From Pseudogemmobacter lacusdianii (lineage in GTDB: Bacteria; Pseudomonadota; Alphaproteobacteria; Rhodobacterales; Rhodobacteraceae), in NCBI RefSeq assembly GCF_030848395.1, contig NZ_JAVDBT010000001.1, forward strand, positions 62,001 to 126,000: a stretch of DNA of 64,000 bases. The letters run 5' to 3'. How positions within the stretch are numbered: the first letter of the stretch is position 1; each line of letters begins with the position of its first letter. A program made the position numbers and the translations under genes. The notes below the pieces were generated by a model, which did no database searches, had not been told where the DNA came from, and saw nothing but the letters and a program-made list of their open reading frames with translations. Positions 9,658 to 17,909 of this stretch are shown here, one piece after another.

Positions 9658-10374
9658 GTGAGGGACGAAGCGCGGTTGGGACGTGAGGTCCATGATTGGG
9701 CGGTGCCAGAGCGCCCCGGGCATGAGGCCTTGCAGGGCCGGGTGGTGCGGCTGGAGCCTTTGTCGGCGGATGCTCATGCCGCCGATCTGCACCGCGCTTT
9801 TGCCGGGCATGAGGCACTTTGGGACTATATGCCTTACGGGCCTTTCGTCTCGGCCGGGGCCTATCACCGCTGGGCGAAAGAGCGTGAAGCGGCGGAAGAC
9901 CCTCGGTTTTTCGTGATGCGCGACCGGGTGAGCGGGCATTGCGGCGGGATTGCAAGCTATCTGCGGATCGCGCCGGAAGCGGGCTCGATCGAGGTCGGGC
10001 ATATCTGCATCAGCCCGGAGATGCAGCGCGGTTTGGCGGCGACGGAAGCGATGTGGCTGATGATGGATTGGGCCTTTCGGGCCGGCTACCGGCGCTATGA
10101 GTGGAAGTGCAATGCCTTGAACATGGCCTCGCGCCGGGCGGCGCAGCGGCTCGGGTTCAGCTATGAGGGCGTCTTCCGCAACCATCTGGTGGTAAAGGGG
10201 CGCAACCGCGATACCGCTTGGTTTGCCATCACTTGCGAGGATTGGCCGGCTTTGTCAGAGGCCTTCCGGGTCTGGCTTGCGCCGAGCAATTTTGACGATC
10301 AGGGCCGCCAGCGCGAGCGTCTGTCGGATCTGACCAGCCTGGCGCGCTACGCGAGTGATCCGCTGCAAGGCTGA
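9658..10374 (+). CDS. GNAT acetyltransferase, RimJ/RimL-like
   Basis: The 238-residue product has the Acetyltransf_3 fold used by RimJ/RimL-type N-acetyltransferases. The acetyl-CoA binding region is IEVGHICISPEMQRGLAATE (about residues 110-130), then YRRYEWKCNALNMASRRAAQRLGF, the usual 'N..S...A...LGF' block, and YEGVFRNHLVVKGRNRDTAW. The GTG at 9658 follows AGGAGG at 9644-9649 with an 8-bp spacer. Whether it acetylates a protein N-terminus, an antibiotic or a small amine cannot be told. Confidence 0.85.
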   Translation: MRDEARLGREVHDWAVPERPGHEALQGRVVRLEPLSADAHAADLHRAFAGHEALWDYMPYGPFVSAGAYHRWAKEREAAEDPRFFVMRDRVSGHCGGIASYLRIAPEAGSIEVGHICISPEMQRGLAATEAMWLMMDWAFRAGYRRYEWKCNALNMASRRAAQRLGFSYEGVFRNHLVVKGRNRDTAWFAITCEDWPALSEAFRVWLAPSNFDDQGRQRERLSDLTSLARYASDPLQG

Positions 10375-10462
10375 TCCAGCGGCGCGGCCTTGCGCCCGCA
10401 AGCTTTTGAGCGCCTGCGGCGCAGGGCCTCTGGCGGGGAAATTTACGTTCTGTCAGAGCGGT

Positions 10463-10515
10463 TTTCATCTGTCCTTAAATATCCTCGGGGGGTCTGGGGG
10501 GCGAAGCGCCCCCAG
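10463..10515 (+). repeat. Dispersed palindromic intergenic repeat, copy R3
   Basis: TTTCATCTG, AAATATCCTC, GGGGGGT and then the hairpin CTGGGGGGC-GAA-GCGCCCCCAG with one bulged G. It is on the same strand as the preceding acetyltransferase gene and about 90 bp after its stop. Confidence 0.8.
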
Positions 10516-10599
10516 CCTTGGGAAATTCTGGTGTGGGGTCTGGCGAAGCGGGTGCGGCGGGCCTAGGTTAGCGCCAGTGCAGCTTTTGCCGGAGTTTAT

Positions 10600-11178
10600 A
10601 TGCCCGCCCGTGATCCCGCAGCTTTTGCTTTCCTTTCCGCGCGCCGCTCGCGGCCAGCGAAACTTTTCGCGGGGCCGGTGCCGGACCGTACCGCCTTGGA
10701 AGAGATCCTGACCGCGGCTTTGCGGGTGCCGGATCATGGCAAGCTCGAGCCGTGGCGGCTTTTGGTGCTGGAAAAGCCAGCCTTCGCGCGGATCGCGGAT
10801 CTGGCGGAGGCGCGGGCGGTCGAGCTGGGCGGTGATGCCGAGAAGATCGCCAAAGGGCGTGGGCAATATGACAAGGGTCAGCTTGCGGTGGTGGTGATCT
10901 TCTCGCCCAAAGCCTCGGACAAGATCCCGGTGGTTGAGCAGATGTATTCCGCCGGGGCCTTGTGCTTGGGACTGGTCAATGCCGCAACGGCGGCGGGCTG
11001 GGGCGCCAATTGGCTGACCGGCTGGCCGGCGCATGATGCGGCCTTTTGTGCCGCGGCCTTTGGCTGCATTGAGGGCGAGTCGGTGGCCGGGATCGTGCAT
11101 ATCGGCACGCCGGCGGCGGATGCGCCGGACCGGCCGCGGCCTGATTTGGCGCGCATTGCCACTTGGGTCAGCGCTTGA
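10600..11178 (+). CDS. Nitroreductase family protein (YdjA-like)
   Basis: The product is a 192-residue FMN-dependent oxidoreductase of the nitroreductase superfamily. SARRSRP (residues 13-19) is the FMN phosphate-binding Arg motif, AALRVPDHGKLEPWRLLVLE the second FMN block, and SAGALCLGLVNAATAAGWGANWLTGWP the dimer and FMN region. The single-domain form resembles E. coli YdjA. Physiological substrates of this subgroup are mostly unknown. It is followed with overlap by the EI24 gene. Confidence 0.88.
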   Translation: MPARDPAAFAFLSARRSRPAKLFAGPVPDRTALEEILTAALRVPDHGKLEPWRLLVLEKPAFARIADLAEARAVELGGDAEKIAKGRGQYDKGQLAVVVIFSPKASDKIPVVEQMYSAGALCLGLVNAATAAGWGANWLTGWPAHDAAFCAAAFGCIEGESVAGIVHIGTPAADAPDRPRPDLARIATWVSA

Positions 11179-11879
11179 TCTTAGGCGCTTTCTTCAAGGC
11201 CTTGGGCCAGATGGGCGACCGGCGCTTTCTGCTGGTGCTTTTGGCTGGGATCGCGGGGGCTTTTGCGCTTCTCTTCGGGGTCTATGCGCTGCTGGTTTGG
11301 GGGCTGCAAAGCCTGACCCCTGAGGCGATAAACCTGCCTTGGATCGGTGAAATCCAAAGCGTTCATAGCATCTTAGGCTGGGCCTCACTTTTGGTGATGC
11401 TGGGGCTTTCGATCTTTCTCATGGTGCCGGTGGCGGGGGCTTTCATCAGCCTTTTCACCGAAACCGTCGCCCGCGCGGTGGAGGCCAAGCATTACCCGAT
11501 GCTGCCGCCCGCGCAGGGCGCGAGCTTTGGCGCATCAATGATTGAGACTGTCAATCTGCTGGGCCTCTTGCTGTTGGTTAACCTTTTGGCATTTCTTATA
11601 CTTTTGCCACTCACCGGCCCGTTCTATCCGGTGATCTTCTGGGCGGTGAACGGGCTTTTGCTGGGGCGAGAGTTCTTCATGAGCGTGGCCATGCGCCGCT
11701 TGCCGAAAGCCGAGGCGGCGGCGATGCGTAAGAAGAATGCTGCGAGAATCTGGCTTGCCGGGACTTTGATGGCGGTGCCGCTTTCGGTGCCGGTGCTGAA
11801 CCTTTTGGTGCCGGTTCTGGGGGTGGCGACGTTTACCCACCTTTTCCAAAGCCTTAGGTCGGCCCAGAACCAGATCTAA
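11175..11879 (+). CDS. EI24-domain inner-membrane protein (CysZ-like)
   Basis: The 234-residue membrane protein of the EI24/CysZ family starts at TTG 11175, overlapping the nitroreductase stop (TTGA), which gives MILGAFFKALGQMGDRRF, a usual start of the family. Long hydrophobic segments lie at about residues 20-48, 60-85, 120-150 and 185-215. The middle carries the family region FISLFTETVARAVEAKHYP, and RPLPKAEAAAMR-like basic residues follow the third segment. CysZ members are sulfate channels. This alphaproteobacterial branch has no tested role, and no sulfur genes are nearby. A TTG at 11163 is an alternative start. Confidence 0.8.
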   Translation: MILGAFFKALGQMGDRRFLLVLLAGIAGAFALLFGVYALLVWGLQSLTPEAINLPWIGEIQSVHSILGWASLLVMLGLSIFLMVPVAGAFISLFTETVARAVEAKHYPMLPPAQGASFGASMIETVNLLGLLLLVNLLAFLILLPLTGPFYPVIFWAVNGLLLGREFFMSVAMRRLPKAEAAAMRKKNAARIWLAGTLMAVPLSVPVLNLLVPVLGVATFTHLFQSLRSAQNQI

Positions 11880-11896
11880 AGCGCAAAACTCTTGGC

Positions 11897-11927
11897 AAAA
11901 AAATGGGCCCCGCGCGAGGGGCCCATT
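11897..11927 (-). terminator. Rho-independent terminator of the mce operon
   Basis: On the minus strand AATGGGCCCC (11927-11918) pairs with GGGGCCCATT (11911-11902) around a 6-nt loop and is followed by a run of seven T. It closes mce-DUF1467. Confidence 0.9.
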
Positions 11928-11941
11928 GGGATTGGCGGGTC

Positions 11942-12223
11942 TTAGGACCGCTTGTGAATGTCGAGCCGGTCAAAAATGTCGATGTCGCGCAGGCTGATCC
12001 AGCCCGACATGATGACGCCCACGACCACCAGCCATGCAACAATCGTGATCAGAGTGGCGATCTTGACGCTGCGGCCCACATCCTCACGCGCGGGGGCGCC
12101 CGGAGGCGTGCCGGGCACGACGTGACCCTCTTCCGCTTGGGTTCTCGTGCGGATTTGCAGCACCAGATAGAAGATCAGGAACCACAGAACCGCGAAGACG
12201 ACGATGGCGCCGGTGATGGTCAT
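11942..12223 (-). CDS. DUF1467 family membrane protein
   Basis: The 93-residue protein has two membrane helices: ITGAIVVFAVLWFLIFYLVL at the N-terminus and about residues 60-80 (ATLITIVAWLVVVGVIMSG). Between them is the family signature RTRTQAEEGHVVPGTPPGAP, close to the RTQ.E.G.VVPGTP block of DUF1467. The start codon overlaps the mce stop by 4 nt (ATGA), so the two are cotranslated. This pairing with methylmalonyl-CoA epimerase is common in alphaproteobacteria, as I remember, but no role for DUF1467 is known. Confidence 0.9.
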   Translation of the reverse strand: MTITGAIVVFAVLWFLIFYLVLQIRTRTQAEEGHVVPGTPPGAPAREDVGRSVKIATLITIVAWLVVVGVIMSGWISLRDIDIFDRLDIHKRS

Positions 12224-12624
12224 GCTTGCTCCAATTCGACAAGGCAACCGTTGAAATCTTTGGGATGCAGGAACAGCACCGGCTTGCCATGTGCCCCGAT
12301 CTTCGGCTCATCCGAGCCCAAGATCCGCGCACCTTGTGCCTTAAGATGGTCGCGCGCGGCCAGAATGTCATCGACCTCATAGCAGATGTGATGAATGCCG
12401 CCCGAGGGGTTTTTCGCCAAGAACCCCGCGATGGGCGAGTTCTCCCCCAAAGGGTAGAGCAGTTCGATCTTGGTGTTTGGCAAAGTGATGAAGACCACGG
12501 TCACGCCGTGATCGGGCTCATCTTGCGGCGCGCCGACATCGGCCCCCAAAGTGTCGCGGTATTGCGCGATCGCGGCGGCAAGGTCGGGCACGGCGATGGC
12601 CACATGGTTCAGGCGTCCGATCAT
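12220..12624 (-). CDS. mce: Methylmalonyl-CoA epimerase
   Basis: The 134-residue glyoxalase-fold enzyme interconverts (S)- and (R)-methylmalonyl-CoA in the propionyl-CoA route and the ethylmalonyl-CoA pathway. The N-terminal LNHVAIAVPDL contains the first metal His, GGIHHICYEVDD the second, and the C-terminal VELEQA the metal Glu. The start at 12624 has AGGAG upstream; an in-frame upstream start would add an unconserved leader. meaB, which protects methylmalonyl-CoA mutase, is at 30195, but the mutase itself is not in the window. Confidence 0.95.
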   Translation of the reverse strand: MIGRLNHVAIAVPDLAAAIAQYRDTLGADVGAPQDEPDHGVTVVFITLPNTKIELLYPLGENSPIAGFLAKNPSGGIHHICYEVDDILAARDHLKAQGARILGSDEPKIGAHGKPVLFLHPKDFNGCLVELEQA

Positions 12625-12707
12625 GACGGCTCCTTTCAGGGCGTTTGGCGCGGTTATGCTTGGGCTTTGGGCGCGTCGCAAGGGGCCAGCGCGTCGCAGG
12701 GGCGTTG

Positions 12708-12722
12708 TTAATCTTACGTTTA
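12708..12722. promoter_or_regulatory. Near-consensus CtrA box (one mismatch)
   Basis: TTAA-N7-TTTA differs by one base from the CtrA full site TTAA-N7-TTAA. It lies 50 bp upstream of the response-regulator gene. A weak match taken alone. Confidence 0.3.
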
Positions 12723-12771
12723 GATCTTTGGCGCTAGAGTGGCATTCTTGATGCTAGGAGGGAGAGCTGCG

Positions 12772-13497
12772 ATGCCGCTGAACCTGCCCACGATTGCTCC
12801 GCAGCCCTTTGTGTTGGCGCCCCCCGTGCCGGGATTGGCCTTTGACCGGCTGCCCTTGCAGGGGATCACGCTTTTGGCGGTGGAAGACAGCCGCTTCGCC
12901 TCGGAAGCTTTGCGTCTTTTGAGCCAGCGGTCGGGGGCGCGGTTGCGACGGGCGGAAACTTTGGAACATGCGCAGGCGCATTTGCGGGTTTACCGGCCGG
13001 ATGCGGTCTTGGTGGATCTGGGCCTGCCCGATGGCCGGGGGGAAGATCTGATCGGCGCTATGGCCTCTGAGAGGGAGCGGCCGGCGCTTTTGGCGATGAG
13101 CGGCGACCCGATGGGCGAGGCATTGGCGCTGGCCGCCGGGGCGGATGGGTTTTTGGAAAAGCCGATTGCTGGCTTGGCGGCCTTTCAACGCGCGATACTG
13201 GCGTTGCTGCCGGACCGCTGCAGCGTGCCTTTGCAGGAAGGCGAAGTGACGGTCGATCGCGCGGCGCTGCATGATGATTTGCAGCGCGCGGCCATCGCGA
13301 TGGGCGCCGGGCCTGATGCGAAAGAGCGGCGCTATCTTGCCGGGTTCTTGTCCGGACTGGCGCAGCAGACAAAAGATGCGGATCTGTCGGCGGCAAGCCA
13401 TGCCTTACACCGTTCGGCCGAAGGAGTGTTGGGGCTGGTGCGGATGCTTGACGACCGGCTGGCACAAAGCGCGCCATTTCGCCGACATGACGGATGA
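12772..13497 (+). CDS. Response regulator receiver protein with novel-looking C-terminal half
   Basis: The 241-residue product has a receiver domain at about residues 30-145. It has the acidic pair in LLAVEDSRF, the phospho-acceptor Asp in AVLVDLGLPDG, MSGDP at the switch position and the conserved Lys in FLEKP. The C-terminal ~95 residues are helical (DDLQRAAIAMGAG, then YLAGFLSGLAQQ and SHALHRSAEGVLGLVRMLDDRL). They match no output domain I can name. The His in HALHRSAEG invites comparison with HPt bundles, but this is speculative. AGGAGGGAG at 12756-12764 fixes the start. No histidine kinase gene is adjacent. Confidence 0.75.
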   Translation: MPLNLPTIAPQPFVLAPPVPGLAFDRLPLQGITLLAVEDSRFASEALRLLSQRSGARLRRAETLEHAQAHLRVYRPDAVLVDLGLPDGRGEDLIGAMASERERPALLAMSGDPMGEALALAAGADGFLEKPIAGLAAFQRAILALLPDRCSVPLQEGEVTVDRAALHDDLQRAAIAMGAGPDAKERRYLAGFLSGLAQQTKDADLSAASHALHRSAEGVLGLVRMLDDRLAQSAPFRRHDG

Positions 13498-13529
13498 AAG
13501 GGGCGTTCCGGGTGGCAGGGCCTAAGGCG

Positions 13530-13790
13530 TTAATCCAGTTGGAAAACCTTGTCGCGTGAGGTGGCCCCCCGGATCAAGGTCAGCCGAGTTTTGGCCACCC
13601 CTAAAGCGCGGGCCAGAAGCGCTTGGGCCGCGGCGGTGGCGCGGCCATCCTCGGCCACCTCCGTTACAGAGATGCGAATGGGATCGCCCGTGGTGAGCCC
13701 GGCTTGCCGCGCATTGGGCGTGACCCGGATGGCGATGGTCGCCTGCGGCTGGGCGAGGGCGGTCAGATCGGGAAGGGAAGGGCGGGCCAT
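13530..13790 (-). CDS. DUF167 (YggU) family protein
   Basis: The small alpha/beta protein of 86 residues belongs to the UPF0235/DUF167 family (E. coli YggU). The core is ATIAIRVTPNARQAG, then GDPIRISVTEVAEDGRATAAAQALLARALGV and a final strand RLTLIRGATSRDKVF, the family's 'V...PA..G.AN..L...LA...G..K......G..SR.K' pattern with Arg/Thr in place of KAN. The function is unknown. An upstream in-frame ATG at 13820 would give 96 residues; neither start has a strong ribosome-binding site. Confidence 0.85.
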   Translation of the reverse strand: MARPSLPDLTALAQPQATIAIRVTPNARQAGLTTGDPIRISVTEVAEDGRATAAAQALLARALGVAKTRLTLIRGATSRDKVFQLD

Positions 13791-13850
13791 AAGCTCTTTT
13801 TGACCTTGGCTTTGGGCCATGTCAAACCTTGTGCCAAAGGGAGAGACATG

Positions 13851-14954
13851 ATGACGACCGCCTTTTACTGGGACGAGCGTTGCTTTTGGCACGGGGGCGG
13901 CAATTACGCGCTGACCCTGCCAGTGGGCGGCTTTGTTCAGCCGATGAACGCAGGCCTGCCCGAAAGCCCTGAAACCAAGCGGCGGCTGAAAAACCTTGCC
14001 GAAGTGTCAGGGCTTTGGGCGGAGATGCGGACAGGTTCGGCGCCGGGGGCGCGTTGGGAGGAATTGGCGCGTGTCCACCCTGAGAGCTATCTGACCCGGT
14101 TCAAATCTGCTTCAGATGCGGGGGGCGGCGAGCTGGGTCTGCGCACGCCTTTCAGTCCCGGAGGGTTTGAGATCGCCGCCCTTTCGGCCGGGCTGGCGGT
14201 TGAGGCCTTGCGGGCGGTGTTGAAAGGCGAGGTCGCCAATGCCTATGCCTTGTCGCGGCCTCCGGGACATCACTGTCTGCCCGATTGGCCGAATGGCTTT
14301 TGCCTGATGGCCAATATCGCCATCGCGATTGAGACCGCCCGCGCCGAAGGGCGCGCGGCACGGGTCGCGGTGGTCGATTGGGATGTCCATCATGGCAATG
14401 GCACCGAAGCGATTTTCCTGAACAACCCCGAGGTGCTGACGATCAGCCTGCACCAAGAGGCCAATTATCCTTTGGACACGGGCCAAGCGGATGTGCGTGG
14501 CGAGGGAGCTGCAAAAGGCAGCAATATCAATGTGCCGCTGCCGCCGGGGCTGGGACATAAGGGCTATATCGCCGCGATGGAGCGCATCGTTCTGCCAGCT
14601 TTGCACCGGTTCCAACCGGATGTGATCGTGGTTGCCTGCGGCTATGATGCCTCGGCCTTCGACCCGCTGGGGCGGATGCTGGCCACGACCGAGACGTTTC
14701 GGCAGATGACCGCGCAAGTGAAGGCGGCGGCGCAAGAGCTGTGCGCCGGGCGCTTGGTCTTGGTGCATGAAGGCGGCTATTCGGAGGTGCATGTCCCATT
14801 CTGCGGCCATGCGGTCTTGGAAGAGCTGACCGGCAGCGCGATCCGCGCGCCCGATCCGATGGCTCGCACCTTGGAGGCGCGGCAACCCAACGCGCGATTC
14901 GACGCTTTTGCCGAAGCTTGGATCGACGAACTCGCACTTTACTTCGACCGTTAG
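13851..14954 (+). CDS. Class II histone deacetylase-like amidohydrolase
   Basis: The 367-residue zinc hydrolase of the HDAC/acetylpolyamine amidohydrolase superfamily has SRPPGHHCLPDWPNGFC, which holds the catalytic HH pair. DWDVHHGNGTEAIF supplies zinc ligands (Asp178, His180), CGYDASAFDPLGRM has the third ligand Asp, and HEGGYSEVHVPFCG is the C-terminal active-site loop. Bacterial members deacetylate polyamines, acetoin-related targets or other N-acetyl amides; the substrate here is unknown. The start at 13851 (or 13848) follows AAGGGAGAG. It is transcribed away from the DUF167 gene. Confidence 0.92.
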   Translation: MTTAFYWDERCFWHGGGNYALTLPVGGFVQPMNAGLPESPETKRRLKNLAEVSGLWAEMRTGSAPGARWEELARVHPESYLTRFKSASDAGGGELGLRTPFSPGGFEIAALSAGLAVEALRAVLKGEVANAYALSRPPGHHCLPDWPNGFCLMANIAIAIETARAEGRAARVAVVDWDVHHGNGTEAIFLNNPEVLTISLHQEANYPLDTGQADVRGEGAAKGSNINVPLPPGLGHKGYIAAMERIVLPALHRFQPDVIVVACGYDASAFDPLGRMLATTETFRQMTAQVKAAAQELCAGRLVLVHEGGYSEVHVPFCGHAVLEELTGSAIRAPDPMARTLEARQPNARFDAFAEAWIDELALYFDR

Positions 14955-15035
14955 CCAAGGAGCCGGCTTCGCCCCCATCGAGGGGGCAAAGTCGGCGCTG
15001 CCGCGGAAGGGAGGCGCGAAGGCGCCTCCATGCCC

Positions 15036-15084
15036 CTTTCAGAATAAAAATATCCTCGGGGGTGTGGGGGTGAAACCCCCACCG
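15036..15084 (+). repeat. Dispersed palindromic intergenic repeat, copy R4
   Basis: CTTTCAGAAT, AAAAATATCCTC, GGGGGTGT and then the perfect hairpin GTGGGGGT-GAA-ACCCCCAC (15064-15082). It lies between the HDAC-like gene and rimO, on the strand of both. Confidence 0.8.
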
Positions 15085-15201
15085 GCACCCTCAGCCAGGC
15101 TGTGCAACATTTGCCAAGACCAAAGAACGCGGCGGTAGCCGCACAATTGGATCACGTCATCGCCCTTCCTGCGCGGGCGCGCATGGTTTATAGCACCGCC
15201 C

Positions 15202-16563
15202 ATGTCGCAAAATCCGCCCATCATTCGCCCCGACCTTGCCCGTGCCCATGTCCCTGCCGATCAGCGGCGCGAGGGCCAGCCGACGATTGGCATGGTCAGT
15301 CTTGGCTGCCCGAAAGCCTTGGTCGATTCCGAGCGGATCCTGACCCGGCTCCGCGCTGAAGGCTATGCGATCAGCCCCGATTACAAGGGTGCCGATGCGG
15401 TGATCGTGAACACCTGCGGCTTCCTCGATTCCGCCCGCGCCGAGAGCCTTGAGGCGATTGGCGAGGCTTTGAATGAAAATGGCCGGGTTATTGTCACCGG
15501 CTGTTTGGGCGCTGAGCCCGAATATATCACCGGCGCGCATCCCAAAGTGATGGCGGTGACCGGTCCGCATCAATATGAATCCGTGCTTGATGCGGTGCAT
15601 TTGGCGGTGCCGCCGTCGCCCGATCCCTTCATTGATCTTTTGCCCGCTTCGGGTGTTCGCCTGACGCCGCGGCATTTCAGCTATCTGAAAATCTCGGAAG
15701 GCTGTGATCATAAATGCAAATTCTGCATCATCCCCGATATGCGCGGCCGGCTGCAGTCGCGCCCGGCGAAAGCGGTGCTGCGGGAAGCGGAAAAGCTGGT
15801 CGAAGCGGGCGTGAAAGAGCTGCTCATCATCAGCCAAGACACCTCGGCTTACGGCACCGATTGGAAGGGGCGCGAGGAGAAATTCCCGATCCTGAGCCTT
15901 GCGCGTGACCTTGGCAGCCTTGGCGCTTGGGTTCGGATGCATTACGTCTATCCCTATCCGCATGTGCGCGAGCTGATCCCCGCGATGGCCGAGGGGCTGA
16001 TCCTGCCCTATCTCGACATCCCCTTCCAACATGCGCATCAGGATGTCTTGAAGCGGATGGCGCGGCCCGCGGCCTCGGCTCGGACTTTGGATGAGATTGC
16101 GGCTTGGCGTCGCGATTGCCCGGAAATCGTGCTGCGCTCGACCTTCATCGTCGGCTATCCCGGTGAAACGGAAGAAGAATTCCAGACCCTTCTCGATTGG
16201 ATGGATGAGGCGCAGCTCGAGCGTGTCGGCGCCTTCCGCTATGAGAATGTGAAGGGCGCGCGCTCGAACGACCTGCCGGATCATGTCCCGGAAGAGATGA
16301 AGGAAGAGCGTTACGCGCGCTTCATGGAGAAGGCGCAAGCGATCTCGGAAGCGAAATTGGCGGCAAAAGTCGGCCAGCGGCTTGAGGTGATCGTGGATGA
16401 GGTGGACGCCGAAGGCGCTACTTGCCGCACCAAAGCCGATGCACCGGAAATCGATGGCAATTTGTTCATCGATGAGGGTTTTGAGGGGCTGAAGCCCGGC
16501 GATATCGTCACCGTTGAGGTCGATGAGGCCGGGGAATATGACCTTTGGGGCAGCCGGGTTTAA
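15202..16563 (+). CDS. rimO: Ribosomal protein S12 methylthiotransferase
   Basis: RimO is a radical-SAM enzyme with two 4Fe-4S clusters that adds a methylthio group to the conserved Asp of ribosomal protein S12. The 453 residues start with an MTTase domain: [17 protein letters not shown] has the first cluster Cys, VNTCGF the second and VTGCLGAEP the third. The radical-SAM CxxxCxxC in [14 protein letters not shown] binds SAM, and a C-terminal TRAM domain follows ([11 protein letters not shown]). RimO rather than MiaB is favoured by CPKALVDSE. Confidence 0.96.
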   Translation: MSQNPPIIRPDLARAHVPADQRREGQPTIGMVSLGCPKALVDSERILTRLRAEGYAISPDYKGADAVIVNTCGFLDSARAESLEAIGEALNENGRVIVTGCLGAEPEYITGAHPKVMAVTGPHQYESVLDAVHLAVPPSPDPFIDLLPASGVRLTPRHFSYLKISEGCDHKCKFCIIPDMRGRLQSRPAKAVLREAEKLVEAGVKELLIISQDTSAYGTDWKGREEKFPILSLARDLGSLGAWVRMHYVYPYPHVRELIPAMAEGLILPYLDIPFQHAHQDVLKRMARPAASARTLDEIAAWRRDCPEIVLRSTFIVGYPGETEEEFQTLLDWMDEAQLERVGAFRYENVKGARSNDLPDHVPEEMKEERYARFMEKAQAISEAKLAAKVGQRLEVIVDEVDAEGATCRTKADAPEIDGNLFIDEGFEGLKPGDIVTVEVDEAGEYDLWGSRV

Positions 16564-16720
16564 ATCTAAAATCCGTTGACCTTCGCCCCATGCGGGCGCT
16601 TTATTTAAAGTTGTAAGCCTTGCTCGCGACGCGCTTGGGTTGATTTTGCCCAAGCGCGCGCTTGATTTTGCATCCGGTTCATTTTGGCATTTTGCCGACA
16701 TCATAACTTTGGAGCGAAAT

Positions 16721-17095
16721 ATGAATGTATCTTCGGCATTTCTGAAAATTGCGGCGCTTTATTTGCTCGTGGGCATGATGCTGGGCATCTATATGGGCGG
16801 CTCGGGCGACCATTCTTTGGTCTCGGTCCATGCTCATATTAACCTTTTGGGCTTCACGCTGATGGTGGTCTTTGGGCTTTTGTACCGGTTTATTCCGGGA
16901 CTGGCAGAGGGCTGGATGGGCAAAACGCATTTCTGGCTGCACCAATTGGGGGCGCTGGTGTTGTTGATTGCGCTTTATTTGATGATGTCGGGCCGGTTGC
17001 CAGCCAGCACCGTCGGGCCCGTGCTGCCTTTGGCCGAAGGCGCGCTGATCATCGGCACGGCGATTTTCGCGGTTAACCTTTGGCGTCGGGTTTAG
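16721..17095 (+). CDS. Small heme-copper-oxidase subunit I-like membrane protein
   Basis: The 124-residue protein has four predicted membrane helices: about residues 8-26, 36-58, 72-92 and 100-120. The second helix includes HAHINLLGFTLMVVFGLLYRFIP, which resembles a helix of cytochrome oxidase subunit I/NnrS-type proteins and has two His that could hold heme or metal. I recall short proteins of this kind annotated as cytochrome oxidase subunit I in alphaproteobacteria. It is far too short to be an oxidase. GGAG at 16711-16714 precedes the start. An FNR box for another gene is 0.8 kb away. Confidence 0.7.
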   Translation: MNVSSAFLKIAALYLLVGMMLGIYMGGSGDHSLVSVHAHINLLGFTLMVVFGLLYRFIPGLAEGWMGKTHFWLHQLGALVLLIALYLMMSGRLPASTVGPVLPLAEGALIIGTAIFAVNLWRRV

Positions 17096-17105
17096 GTGCA
17101 GATCC

Positions 17106-17131
17106 CCCGCTCCAGCCCCGGTTGGAGCGGG
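17106..17131. terminator. Hairpin between convergent genes
   Basis: CCCGCTCCA (17106-17114) pairs perfectly with TGGAGCGGG (17123-17131) around an 8-nt loop. There is no T-run, so it may be a weak or Rho-assisted terminator for the membrane-protein gene and yigZ. Confidence 0.55.
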
Positions 17132-17136
17132 TCGGG

Positions 17137-17499
17137 TTAGCCACCCGCCCGTTTGGCGTCGAGCAAAGCCCGCACGCAGGTCACGACATGGGCAAAGCGG
17201 TCGCCGCCGAGATGCACGCCGCCATACCAGCGGGTCACGACGATGACGTAATCGCGCAAACCCTCGCGCTCGAGCATCTTTAGGATCACCGCGCCAGCGC
17301 CGCTTTCGCCGTCATCATTCTTGATCGGGCCTTCGCTTTGGCAGAGCAGGGCCCAGCTGTTATGGGTGGCCTTGGCGAATTTCTTTTCGCGTTTCAAGGC
17401 TTTGATAAAGGCTTCGGCCCCGGCGCGGCCCTCGACAGGCCCCCCGGAGACGGCATAGCGCGAGCCGCGGTCGCGCAGAACATCGTCAATGCGGATCAT
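17137..17499 (-). CDS. YigZ/IMPACT (UPF0029) N-terminal domain protein
   Basis: The 120-residue protein consists of just the IMPACT N-terminal domain. Signatures are RGSRYAVSGGPVEG at the N-terminus, HNSWAL and the block KNDDGESGAGAVILKMLEREGLRDYVIVVTRWYGGVHLGGDRF. E. coli YigZ has about 200 residues with a second ferredoxin-like domain, absent here. The eukaryotic IMPACT protein affects translation control; the bacterial role is unclear. Confidence 0.88.
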   Translation of the reverse strand: MIRIDDVLRDRGSRYAVSGGPVEGRAGAEAFIKALKREKKFAKATHNSWALLCQSEGPIKNDDGESGAGAVILKMLEREGLRDYVIVVTRWYGGVHLGGDRFAHVVTCVRALLDAKRAGG

Positions 17500-17524
17500 G
17501 CCGTCTTCTGGCCCGCGCCTGCGA

Positions 17525-17578
17525 TTTGGTCAAGCAAGACGGTTTGGTCAAGCAAGGCGGTTTGGTCAAGCAAGATGG
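17525..17578. repeat. 18-bp tandem repeat, three copies
   Basis: TTTGGTCAAGCAAGRYGG is repeated at 17525-17542, 17543-17560 and 17561-17578, with one or two base differences between copies. It lies in the 99-bp gap between the DUF6455 stop and the yigZ start, both on the minus strand. The unit length divides by three, but no gene crosses it. Confidence 0.9.
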
Positions 17579-17598
17579 GGCCTGAACGGCGAAAACAC

Positions 17599-17850
17599 TC
17601 AGGGAGCAAGGGCCTCGAGGCCGGATTTGTTGGGGCAGTGACTGGGGATTTCGCCGGGTGCTGGGCTGGTACTGAGCCAGCGGTCGCAGGGCGCGTGGCA
17701 GGCGCAGCTTTCGCAGCGCGAGATGAAACAGGCCAGCTCTTGGCGCGACAGCCAGCCCTCGAGCACGGCTTGGCGCAGGTTCAAACCGGCCCGGCCCGCC
17801 ATGACGCGGGTGAGGGGCCAAGCGCGGGGGCTTTCGGGGAAACCGAACAT
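17599..17850 (-). CDS. DUF6455 family Cys-rich small protein
   Basis: The 83-residue product matches the DUF6455 pattern as I know it. VMAGRAGLNLRQAVLEGWLSR is the helical start, then ISRCESCACHAPCDRWL with four Cys, and PSHCPNKSGLEAL with a fifth. The Cys cluster suggests metal or iron-sulfur binding, untested. AGGAG precedes the ATG at 17850. A perfect FNR/FnrL box at 17910-17923 lies 60 bp upstream, which suggests low-oxygen control. DUF6455 proteins are frequent in Rhodobacterales and have no assigned function. Confidence 0.8.
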   Translation of the reverse strand: MFGFPESPRAWPLTRVMAGRAGLNLRQAVLEGWLSRQELACFISRCESCACHAPCDRWLSTSPAPGEIPSHCPNKSGLEALAP

Positions 17851-17909
17851 GGGGGCTCCTTGCAGAATTGGGCTAAGGCCAAGGCTGACAGGGGCAGGCG
17901 GCGCGGGCT

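Noticed and set aside
17525-17578. Possible CRISPR-like array
   Set aside because: The units are directly adjacent with no spacers and only 18 bp long, so this is a tandem repeat. No cas genes are present anywhere in the window.
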